Assembly: GCA_001771975.1 (NCBI GenBank)
Contig: MERE01000091.1
Location: 1 to 14,806 of the forward strand
Source of the DNA: Betaproteobacteria bacterium RIFCSPLOWO2_02_FULL_68_150
Lineage (GTDB): Bacteria > Pseudomonadota > Gammaproteobacteria > Burkholderiales > SG8-39
DNA: 14,806 nucleotides
Reading direction: 5' to 3'
The position numbers were made by a program, and so were the translations under genes. Positions 7,806-13,767 of this stretch are shown here, one piece after another. The notes below the pieces were generated by a model. The model did not search any database. It saw nothing but the letters and a program-made list of their open reading frames with translations, and was not told the origin of the DNA. Positions within the stretch are counted from its first letter, which is position 1. Every line of letters begins with the position of its first letter.

Positions 7806-7828
7806 GAGCTTGCCGTGGGGCAAAGCTC
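7806..7828 (+). promoter_or_regulatory. Leader hairpin just before the CBS gene ribosome-binding site
   Basis: GAGCTTGCC (7806-7814) pairs with GGCAAAGCTC (7819-7828) through 9 base pairs with one bulged A (7824) and a GTGG loop. It would start about 10 nt into the predicted transcript and ends two bases before GGAG at 7830-7833. It could protect the leader or tune ribosome access. The DNA also contains TTGCC-N4-GGCAA, so a protein-binding site is an alternative. Confidence 0.5.
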
Positions 7829-7839
7829 CGGAGACCATC

Positions 7840-8289
7840 ATGTTCGAGCAACGGATCAAAAACGTCATGGAGCGCAAGAAGCTGCTCCTCGTGCCGCCGC
7901 AGACCAGTGTCCGCGAGGCCGTCAAGCTGATGGCGCGCAGGAAGGGAGGTGCCGTCCTGGTCGTCGAGGACAAGCGCCTGGTCGGCATTTTCACCGAGCG
8001 CGATGCGGTATTTCGCGTCATGGCACGCGGACGCGACGCGCAGACGACATGCCTGGCCGATGTGATGACGCCCGCGCCCCGGACACTGTCGCCGGATGCC
8101 TCCTTCGGGCATGCACTGCTGGTGATGCACGAGCATGGTTTTCGCCACGTCCCGGTGGTCGTCAACGGGGAACCGGTCGGAATCGTCTCCTCGCGGATGG
8201 CGCTGGATCCGGATCTGGAGGAATTCGTTTCGGAAGCGCATCGGCGCAAGCGCCTGCGCCGCGAGCTCGGCGAGCCGCTGGCCCGATAG
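7840..8289 (+). CDS. Two-CBS-domain protein
   Basis: A 149-aa protein made almost only of a tandem CBS (Bateman) pair, roughly residues 8-64 and 73-123. Such modules bind adenine nucleotides (AMP, ATP, NAD, SAM) and act as energy or redox sensors. Each half shows the typical ending: 'RLVGIFTERDAVFRVM' (46-61) and 'EPVGIVSSRMAL' (111-122). A basic, charged tail follows (HRRKRLRRELGEP). No catalytic domain is attached, so it probably acts on a partner protein, which is not identifiable here. The start at 7840 has GGAG (7830-7833) six bases upstream; an in-frame ATG at 7795 would add 15 residues across the leader hairpin and is rejected. The promoter carries an FNR-like box, consistent with induction at low oxygen. 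Confidence 0.92.
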   Translation: MFEQRIKNVMERKKLLLVPPQTSVREAVKLMARRKGGAVLVVEDKRLVGIFTERDAVFRVMARGRDAQTTCLADVMTPAPRTLSPDASFGHALLVMHEHGFRHVPVVVNGEPVGIVSSRMALDPDLEEFVSEAHRRKRLRRELGEPLAR

Positions 8290-8320
8290 CCCGGGCAAGC
8301 CGCCCGCCATCCGCGCGGCG

Positions 8321-8332
8321 CCGCCTAGGCGG
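8321..8332. repeat. 12-bp palindrome at the convergent ends of the CBS and PanE-like genes
   Basis: CCGCCTAGGCGG is a perfect palindrome that includes the TAG stop of the minus-strand gene. With the surrounding GC-rich 35-bp gap it could fold in both transcripts. No T-run is present, so a terminator role is only suggested by position. Confidence 0.3.
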
Positions 8333-9269
8333 GGGTGCGCTGCCTGGCCTCGATCAGCTTCAGCAGCGAATGCAGCACGCGGTTGACCGGGACCGGCACG
8401 CCGCGCGCCTCGCCTTGCCGCACGAGGTAGCCGTTGAGATGGTCGATCTCGGTGGGGCGCGCTCGCGCCAGGTCTTGCGCCGTGGACGAAAGCTGAGCCG
8501 GCATCGATTCGGCGATCCGGTACACGCTGGCGAGCAGGTCCGGCGCCAAGTGCACGCCGCATGCCGCGGCGACCGCAAGCGCCTCGCCGACGACGTCGCG
8601 CATCACCTCGCGGATGCCCGCGCTCGCGATCATCGTGCCGTAGGGGACTTGAGCGATGGCGGAGACGGCGTTGTAGGCGCAGTTCACCACCAGCTTGGTC
8701 CACAGTTCCGGGGCGACATTGTCCGAAACCACCACGGGGACCTGTGCCTGCTCGAACCATTGCTGGACGCGGGCGAGCACGCCGGCGGGCGCGGACAAGG
8801 CCGAGCCGGGAGGGGTACCGATCACCAGGTCGCCGCGTCCGTGGTGCTTGAGATGCCCCGGACCCGCCATCTCGGTCGCGACGTAGACCACCGCGGCAAT
8901 CACGGGCCGCGACACGAGGACCTGGATGCGTTCGGCGTTGTCGACCCCGTTCTGCAGGCTCACCACGATGCTGTCGCCGTCCAGGCTGGGCGCGATCTGC
9001 GCGGCCGCCGTCTCGGTGTCGGTCGACTTGACGCAGAAAAGCACCAGCTGCGCGCCGCGCACGGCGTCCGCCTCGGTGCTGGCGCGTACTGGAATTTGGC
9101 CGTTGAACCTGAGTCCCTCGAAGCGCAGTCCGCTCTCGCGGATCGCATCGACGTGCAGCGGCCGGCCGATCAGCGTGACCTCGTGCCCGGCGCGCGCCAG
9201 CATGCCGCCGAAGTAGCAGCCCACCGCGCCCGCTCCCACGACCGCGACACGAATCGACTCGTGCGCCAT
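8325..9269 (-). CDS. 2-dehydropantoate 2-reductase family protein (PanE/ApbA-like)
   Basis: A 314-aa NADPH-dependent reductase of the ketopantoate reductase family. PanE makes pantoate for pantothenate and coenzyme A, but many paralogues act on other 2-oxo acids. The Rossmann motif is 'VVGAGAVGCYFG' (10-21, G12/G14/G17). K81 in 'CVKS' and K192 in 'WTKLVVNCAYN' match the conserved lysines, with N196 following. E274 in 'RPTEIDHLNGYLV' is the conserved catalytic-domain Glu. Length is close to the family's usual 300 aa. The start at 9269 puts the Rossmann fold at the N-terminus. An alternative in-frame ATG at 9323 has a better-spaced GAGG but adds 18 Pro/Ala-rich residues. With a phasin gene as divergent neighbour and no panB or panC here, the true substrate is uncertain. 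Confidence 0.88.
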   Translation of the reverse strand: MAHESIRVAVVGAGAVGCYFGGMLARAGHEVTLIGRPLHVDAIRESGLRFEGLRFNGQIPVRASTEADAVRGAQLVLFCVKSTDTETAAAQIAPSLDGDSIVVSLQNGVDNAERIQVLVSRPVIAAVVYVATEMAGPGHLKHHGRGDLVIGTPPGSALSAPAGVLARVQQWFEQAQVPVVVSDNVAPELWTKLVVNCAYNAVSAIAQVPYGTMIASAGIREVMRDVVGEALAVAAACGVHLAPDLLASVYRIAESMPAQLSSTAQDLARARPTEIDHLNGYLVRQGEARGVPVPVNRVLHSLLKLIEARQRTPA

Positions 9270-9379
9270 CTCCCTCACCGGTCCGGGAACGGCGCTGACT
9301 GGGTCCGCAATCGGCTTCGGCATCGAGTCCTCGCCGGCATCTTGCCATAGCGGGCGGCACAAGCCGGGCTGCGCAATCC

Positions 9380-9393
9380 TTGACCTTGGGCAA
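9380..9393. promoter_or_regulatory. Second degenerate TTGA-type palindrome upstream of the phasin gene
   Basis: TTGAC-CTTG-GGCAA has the same half-site frame as the box at 9412 but matches the FNR consensus less well. The centres of the two sites are 32 bp apart, about three helical turns, which puts them on the same DNA face. It could be a secondary activator site or a chance match. Confidence 0.3.
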
Positions 9394-9411
9394 TTCGGCG
9401 GCGCTGCATTG

Positions 9412-9452
9412 TTGATCCCGGGCAATATTGCGCGAGGTGAGCACCGTAGGCT
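9412..9452 (+). promoter_or_regulatory. FNR-like class II promoter of the phasin gene (degenerate box)
   Basis: TTGAT-CCCG-GGCAA (9412-9425) keeps a perfect left half and the CAA of the right half; two positions differ from the FNR consensus. TAGGCT at 9447-9452 follows after 21 nt, the same spacing as at the CBS and groEL promoters. This predicts a start near 9459-9460 and a leader of about 24 nt with GGAGG at 9473-9477. The right half overlaps a perfect palindrome GCAATATTGC (9422-9431), so another regulator, such as a PHA-responsive PhaR-type protein, cannot be excluded. Confidence 0.5.
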
Positions 9453-9482
9453 GGTGGCGTTCGAGTTGCCCTGGAGGACCCC

Positions 9483-10109
9483 ATGAAAGCGAAAACCGCG
9501 TCCAAGACCGGCACGCCTGCAGCGCCCTACGATACCTTGCTGAAGGCGAGCGGAATGTGGACTCCGGTGCCCGCGCAGTTCGTCGAGGGCTGGCAGCGGC
9601 AGCTGAACGTCGGGCTGCGCATCATGGATGCCGCGCTGGGCAACGCGGTGAAGGTGCGCGACGCACAGTTGCCGGCGGCGGGCGAATTCCTGGCGCGTGC
9701 CGCGGAACTGCAGCAGTCGATGCTCGACGCCCGCTCACCGCTCGACCTGTGGACCGTGCAGTGCAACTGGATGATAGAGAGCACCACGCGCGGCCTGGCG
9801 CTGTGGAAAAGCCTGTTCGATGCCGCGACCGCGGCGAACACGAACCTTTGCGCTTGCCTGCGCGAGGAAGCGGAACAAGCCGGCGGCAGTGCCCGGCCGA
9901 TCGGTCAGGCTGCGGTGAATGCGCCGGCCGGCAGCGTCGCGACGCAGGACCTGGTGAAGACCGCGCTGGTCACTTTCGACACTGCCTATGGGCAGATGCT
10001 CAAGAACTCGCAGCAGATGATGGCGGCGGCGACCGAAGCGATGAACGTCGGGATACGGCGCGCTGCGCCCGAGGCCTCCAAGCCCGGCACCAGGCGCGAT
10101 CAAAATTGA
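9483..10109 (+). CDS. Phasin-family protein (PHA granule-associated)
   Basis: A 208-aa amphipathic helical protein with no signal peptide or membrane segment. The central region 'SPLDLWTVQCNWMIESTTRGLALWKSLFDAA' (about residues 82-112) resembles the core of phasins, which coat polyhydroxyalkanoate granules and limit their size. The N-terminus 'MKAKTASKTG' and C-terminus 'KPGTRRDQN' are basic and probably disordered. A Gln/Met-rich helix (MLKNSQQMMAAATEAMNVGI) lies before the tail. A strong GGAGG stands 5 nt before the start. The gene is alone and no PHA synthase, depolymerase or PhaR gene is nearby. The preceding promoter resembles an FNR-type site. Assignment rests on sequence pattern and length; another helical stress protein of similar composition is possible. 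Confidence 0.72.
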   Translation: MKAKTASKTGTPAAPYDTLLKASGMWTPVPAQFVEGWQRQLNVGLRIMDAALGNAVKVRDAQLPAAGEFLARAAELQQSMLDARSPLDLWTVQCNWMIESTTRGLALWKSLFDAATAANTNLCACLREEAEQAGGSARPIGQAAVNAPAGSVATQDLVKTALVTFDTAYGQMLKNSQQMMAAATEAMNVGIRRAAPEASKPGTRRDQN

Positions 10110-10118
10110 GGCGGCCCG

Positions 10119-10148
10119 GCGCAGCGGCCCGGGGGTGCGGGGCTGCGC
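10119..10148. terminator. Hairpin between the convergent phasin and groEL genes
   Basis: GCGCAGC (10119-10125) and GCTGCGC (10142-10148) form a perfect 7-bp stem around a GC-rich 16-nt loop in the 54-bp gap between two stop codons. Its position suits a shared terminator. No T-run is present, so an intrinsic terminator is uncertain. Confidence 0.4.
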
Positions 10149-10163
10149 TGCGCAAACCGGCCG

Positions 10164-11774
10164 CTACATCATCTCGGACGAGGGCGCTGATTCCCTCTGC
10201 GGGATCTGCGCGATCATGCAGTCGGTGGTCAGGATCAGGCCCGCAATCGACGCTGCATTCTGCAGTGCGGCGCGCGCCACCTTGCACGGATCGAGCACGC
10301 CCATTTTCACCAGATCGCCGTATTCGCCGGTCGCCGCGTTGAAACCGTAATCGCCCTGGCCGTCGGCGACGCGCTGCACCACCACCGCGGGCTCGCCGCC
10401 GCAGTTGCGCACGATCTGCCGGAGCGGCTCTTCCAGCGCGCGCAGCACGATCTGAATGCCCGCGTCCTGGTCCGAATTCGCGCCGCGCAGTTGCTTCAGC
10501 CGCGTGCGCGCGCGCAGCAGCGCGACGCCGCCGCCGGGCAGCACGCCTTCCTCGACTGCGGCGCGCGTCGCGTGCAGCGCGTCGTCGGTGCGGCTCTTGC
10601 GCTCCTTCATCTCGGTTTCGGTGGCAGCGCCGACCTTCACCACGGCGACCCCTCCGGCGAGCTTCGCCGCGCGTTCCCGGAGCTTTTCCTTGTCGTAATC
10701 GCTCGTCGCCTCGTCGTGCTGCTGCTTGATCTGCGCCACGCGCGCGTGGATCAGCTTCGGGTCGCCGGCACCGCCGATGAGGGTGGTGTCCTCGCGGTCG
10801 ATCTCGATGCGCTTGGCGCGCCCGAGCACCTCGAGGGTGGCTTTCTCCAGCGTGAGGCCCGCTTCCTCGGCGATCACCTGGCCGCCGGTGAGGATCGCGA
10901 TATCCTCGAGCATGGCCTTGCGGCGGTCGCCGAACCCCGGTGCCTTGACCGCGCAGGCCCTGATCACGCCGCGCAGCGTGTTCACCACCAGGGTGGCGAG
11001 CGCTTCGCCCTCGATTTCCTCCGCGATCACGAGCAGCGGCTTGCCGGTCTTGGCGACGTACTCGAGCATCGGCAGCAGGTCGCGGATGGCGGAGATCTTC
11101 TTGTCGTGCAGCAGGATCAGCGCGTCGTCGAGCGCAACGCTCTGTTTCTCGGGATTGTTGATGAAGTAGGGCGAGAGGTAGCCGCGGTCGAACTGCATGC
11201 CTTCGACCACCTCGAGTTCGCTCTGCAGGCCCTTGCCGTCCTCGACCGTGATGACGCCTTCCTTGCCCACTTTCTCCATCGCCTCGGCGATCATCTCGCC
11301 GATCGACGCGTCGTTGTTGGCCGAGATCGACGCCACCTGCGCGATTTCGGTGCGCGCCGAGCAGGGCCGCGCGATGCGCTTGAGCTCTTCCACCACGGCA
11401 GACACCGCCTGGTCGATGCCGCGCTTGAGGTCGACGGGGTTCATGCCGGCGGCGACGTACTTCAGGCCTTCGGTGACGATGCCGGCCGCGAGCACCGTGG
11501 CGGTGGTGGTGCCGTCGCCCGCCACTTCGGAGGTCTTGGCCGCGACCTCGCGCACCATCTGCGCGCCCATGTTCTCGAAGCGGTCCTCGAGTTCGATCTC
11601 CTTCGCCACGATGACGCCGGAGTTGACCACGCTGGGCGAGCCGTAGGAGCGCTCGAGCACGACCGTGCGCGCCTTCGGGCCGAGGGTGACGCGCACCGCG
11701 TCGGCAAGTTTGTTCATCCCTGTGACGAGGCGCGCGCGCGCGTCGTCTCCGAACACCAGGCGCTTTGCGGACAT
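10164..11774 (-). CDS. groL: GroEL-type chaperonin paralogue with Asp52-to-Ser change and no GGM tail
   Basis: A 536-aa group I chaperonin subunit, which forms a double heptameric ring that folds proteins with ATP and the GroES lid. It aligns with E. coli GroEL without gaps at every site checked. ATP-site residues D87 (AGDGTTTA) and D398 (DDALHATRAAVEEG) are present. GroES- and substrate-binding residues Y199, Y203, F204, L234, L237, L259 and V263-V264 are also kept. However, position 52, Asp in GroEL and important for ATP hydrolysis, is Ser (codon 11619-11621) within 'VVNSGVIVAKEIELED', with Asn for Lys51. The inter-ring residue E434 is Ser, while R452 and E461 remain. The C-terminus ends 'RESAPSSEMM' in place of GGM repeats. 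No groES adjoins it, so this is probably a second, specialised copy using a lid encoded elsewhere. AAGGGA lies 9 nt before the ATG. Confidence 0.95.
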   Translation of the reverse strand: MSAKRLVFGDDARARLVTGMNKLADAVRVTLGPKARTVVLERSYGSPSVVNSGVIVAKEIELEDRFENMGAQMVREVAAKTSEVAGDGTTTATVLAAGIVTEGLKYVAAGMNPVDLKRGIDQAVSAVVEELKRIARPCSARTEIAQVASISANNDASIGEMIAEAMEKVGKEGVITVEDGKGLQSELEVVEGMQFDRGYLSPYFINNPEKQSVALDDALILLHDKKISAIRDLLPMLEYVAKTGKPLLVIAEEIEGEALATLVVNTLRGVIRACAVKAPGFGDRRKAMLEDIAILTGGQVIAEEAGLTLEKATLEVLGRAKRIEIDREDTTLIGGAGDPKLIHARVAQIKQQHDEATSDYDKEKLRERAAKLAGGVAVVKVGAATETEMKERKSRTDDALHATRAAVEEGVLPGGGVALLRARTRLKQLRGANSDQDAGIQIVLRALEEPLRQIVRNCGGEPAVVVQRVADGQGDYGFNAATGEYGDLVKMGVLDPCKVARAALQNAASIAGLILTTDCMIAQIPQRESAPSSEMM

Positions 11775-11807
11775 GAGCGAATTTCCCTTCAGAAACGGTA
11801 TGCGAAA

Positions 11808-11848
11808 AGCTTAGGCGCATGGCGCGCGCCGGGTTTGACGCGGATCAA
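11808..11848 (-). promoter_or_regulatory. FNR/ANR/DNR-like class II promoter of the groEL paralogue
   Basis: Read on the minus strand, TTGAT-CCGC-GTCAA (11848 to 11835) is a one-mismatch match to the FNR consensus, with the same deviating half (GTCAA) as the CBS promoter. TAAGCT (11813 to 11808) follows after 21 nt. The predicted start is near 11800, which gives a 26-nt leader with AAGGGA. No CIRCE element (TTAGCACTC-N9-GAGTGCTAA), the usual HrcA site of groE operons, is present here. Regulation therefore looks unlike that of housekeeping groESL. Confidence 0.65.
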
Positions 11849-11879
11849 CCGGCCACGGTCACCACCGGCCAAATCGCGC

Positions 11880-13142
11880 TTAGACCAGACCTTCGAACAG
11901 CTGCACCTGAACCCGCTCGCCCGCCGCGACGCCGCCGCGCGCGTGCTCGATGACGATGAAGCAGTTCGCCTCCGACATCGAGCGCAGCACGCCCGCGCCC
12001 TGCTGTCCGGTGGTGCGGACCTGCCACGCGTCACCCTCCCGGAAGAGGACGCCGCGCTGATACTCGGTGCGGCCCGGGACTTTGCGCAGCGGCACCGCGG
12101 CCGCCGCCTCGAGCAATGGCAGTTCGCAGTCGCCGCTGCGGCCCGAGAGGCAGAGCAGCGCACCGCGCACGAACTGGTAGAAGGTGACCATCACCGCGAC
12201 CGGATTGCCCGGCAGGCCGAAGAGGATTGCGTCGCCGATGCGGCCGAAGGCCATCGGCCGCCCGGGGCGCATGGCGATCTTCCAGAACAACACCTCGCCG
12301 AGCTTCGCGGTGAGCGGCTTGACGAAATCGGCCTCGCCGACCGAAACGCCGCCCGTGGTGACGATGACGTCGGCGCTCGCCGCCGCCTTGCGAAACGCCG
12401 CTTCGAGCAGCGCCGGGTCGTCGCGCACCACGCCCAGGTCGTCAATCTGCACGCCCATGCGCGCCAGCATGCCGTGCAGGGTGTAGCGGTTCGAGTCGTA
12501 CACCTCGCCTTCGCCGAGCGGCGCGCCGATCGAAGCCAGTTCGTCGCCGGTGGCGAAGAACGCCACCCGCAGGCGTCGCTTGACGCTCACTTCGCCCAGG
12601 CCGAGCGACGCCATCAGTCCGAGTTCCGCGGCGCGCAGCGGTGCGCCGGGCCGCAGCACGGGAATGCCGGCCTTCAGGTCCTCGCCTGCATAGCGCACGT
12701 TTTGCGCGCGCTTTTGTCCCGACGGAATGGTGACGCGACCGCCATCTGCGCGCACCACTTCCTGGATGACGACCGTGTCGGTGCCCGGCGGCAACACGCC
12801 GCCGGTCATGATGCGCACGCATTCCCCCGCACCCACCTCGCCCTTGAACGGGCGTCCGGCCAGTGCACTGCCGATTTCGCGCAGCACGACCTCGCCATCG
12901 GGCCTGAGATCGGCGCTGCGCACGGCGTAGCCGTCCATGGCGGAATTGTCGTGCGCGGGAACGTTGATCGCCGGGACGACGTCCTCGGCCAGCACGCGGC
13001 CGAGCGCATCGCGCAGCGCGACGCGCTCCGCTTCGGCTACCGGCGTGAGGCAGGCGCGGATCGCCTCGCGCGCCTTGTCGACCGGCAGCGCGTCCGGGTC
13101 GTAGCCGTCGAGACAGCTGACGATCGCTTCGATGCGGCTCAT
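11880..13142 (-). CDS. moeA: Molybdopterin molybdenumtransferase MoeA
   Basis: A 420-aa enzyme that inserts molybdate into adenylylated molybdopterin to make the molybdenum cofactor. Diagnostic MoeA motifs are present: 'HDNSAMDGYAV' (64-74), 'RIMTGGVLPPGTDTVV' (110-125), 'YAGEDLKAG' (151-159), 'FFATGDEL' (195-202), the MoaB/MogA-like 'VTTGGVSVGEADFVK' (261-275) and 'LFGLPGNPVAVMVTF' (307-321). The C-terminal domain IV spans about 340-420. Length is normal and no key motif is broken. Its ATG overlaps the mobA stop as ATGA, so translation is probably coupled and the two genes form an operon with mobA first. The 105-bp gap to groEL holds a separate promoter, so groEL need not depend on this operon. 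Confidence 0.97.
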   Translation of the reverse strand: MSRIEAIVSCLDGYDPDALPVDKAREAIRACLTPVAEAERVALRDALGRVLAEDVVPAINVPAHDNSAMDGYAVRSADLRPDGEVVLREIGSALAGRPFKGEVGAGECVRIMTGGVLPPGTDTVVIQEVVRADGGRVTIPSGQKRAQNVRYAGEDLKAGIPVLRPGAPLRAAELGLMASLGLGEVSVKRRLRVAFFATGDELASIGAPLGEGEVYDSNRYTLHGMLARMGVQIDDLGVVRDDPALLEAAFRKAAASADVIVTTGGVSVGEADFVKPLTAKLGEVLFWKIAMRPGRPMAFGRIGDAILFGLPGNPVAVMVTFYQFVRGALLCLSGRSGDCELPLLEAAAAVPLRKVPGRTEYQRGVLFREGDAWQVRTTGQQGAGVLRSMSEANCFIVIEHARGGVAAGERVQVQLFEGLV

Positions 13143-13702
13143 TCCCGTTCCAGTTCCTCGCGCGTGTTGAGATTTCGAAACGCCTCCGCCTCGTCGTCGA
13201 AGGCAACCTCGACCACCTTGAGCGTCGCGTACCAGTCGTCGATCTTGCGCCCGCCACGGGCGAGATACGCTTCCAGGTGCGGCAGCACGGAGCGGCGCGC
13301 GAGGGCGAACACCGGATGCGCTTGCGAGCCGGTCTTGGCCACCGCAAGGTCGTTGTCGCCCAGCGCGCACCGCAGCCGCGCGACCAGGTCCGAGGGCAGG
13401 AACGGCGAGTCGCAGGGGACCGTGGCGACGAACTCTCCGCCCGCGGCCTTGAGGCCCGCGTGCAAACCGGCAAGCGGGCCCGCGAATCCCGTCAGCTCGT
13501 CCGGCACGACGCGATGGCCGCAGCGCGCATAGGCTTCGGCGTTCTGGTTGGCGTTGATGATCAGTTCGTCCACCTGCGGCGCGAAGCGTTCGATGGCCCA
13601 TTGCGCGAGCGGCTTGCCGCGAAACGGCTGCAGGCCTTTGTCCACGCCGCCCATGCGCCGACCCTGGCCGCCCGCCAGCACCACACCCGTCACGCCGCTC
13701 AT
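13139..13702 (-). CDS. mobA: Molybdenum cofactor guanylyltransferase MobA
   Basis: A 187-aa nucleotidyltransferase that adds GMP from GTP to the molybdenum cofactor, making the MGD form used by DMSO reductase-family enzymes such as nitrate reductase and formate dehydrogenase. The GTP-binding signature 'VVLAGGQGRRMGGVDKGL' (7-24) is complete, with R15, R16 and K22. 'VPCDSPFLP' (95-103) holds the Mg-binding D98. The C-terminus carries the family ending 'FRNLNTREEL' (175-184). The start at 13702 is chosen because the conserved fold begins a few residues later; an in-frame ATG at 13732 adds ten residues. Neither start has a clear Shine-Dalgarno sequence. A two-codon frame (ATG-CCA-TGA, 13707-13699) overlaps the start. 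It overlaps moeA by 4 bases. Confidence 0.96.
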   Translation of the reverse strand: MSGVTGVVLAGGQGRRMGGVDKGLQPFRGKPLAQWAIERFAPQVDELIINANQNAEAYARCGHRVVPDELTGFAGPLAGLHAGLKAAGGEFVATVPCDSPFLPSDLVARLRCALGDNDLAVAKTGSQAHPVFALARRSVLPHLEAYLARGGRKIDDWYATLKVVEVAFDDEAEAFRNLNTREELERE

Positions 13703-13746
13703 GGCATGGATTCTAAGGGAGCGAAACTCCATTGCCGACGCCAGGG

Positions 13747-13767
13747 GCGCGTGCGAGACTCGCGCGC
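13747..13767 (+). repeat. Hairpin abutting the start codon of the transporter gene
   Basis: GCGCGTG (13747-13753) and CGCGCGC (13761-13767) can form a 7-bp stem (one G-U pair) with a 7-nt loop directly before the ATG at 13768. No normal Shine-Dalgarno sequence is visible; the only purine cluster, GCGAGA, overlaps the stem edge and loop. It may lower translation initiation, or simply reflect GC richness. Confidence 0.35.

Noticed and set aside
9455..9469. TGGCGTTCGAGTTGC before the phasin gene, with the GG/GC spacing of a sigma-54 promoter.
   Set aside because: The central consensus bases (ACG) are missing, and transcription would start at about 9480, after the ribosome-binding site at 9473-9477. 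No enhancer-binding protein gene is nearby.
10491..13532. A plus-strand open frame of more than 1,000 codons opposite groEL, moeA and mobA.
   Set aside because: The minus strand carries three well-recognised genes with all motifs. The antisense frame is low-complexity His/Arg/Asp-rich and crosses gene borders, as expected for antisense of GC-rich codons.
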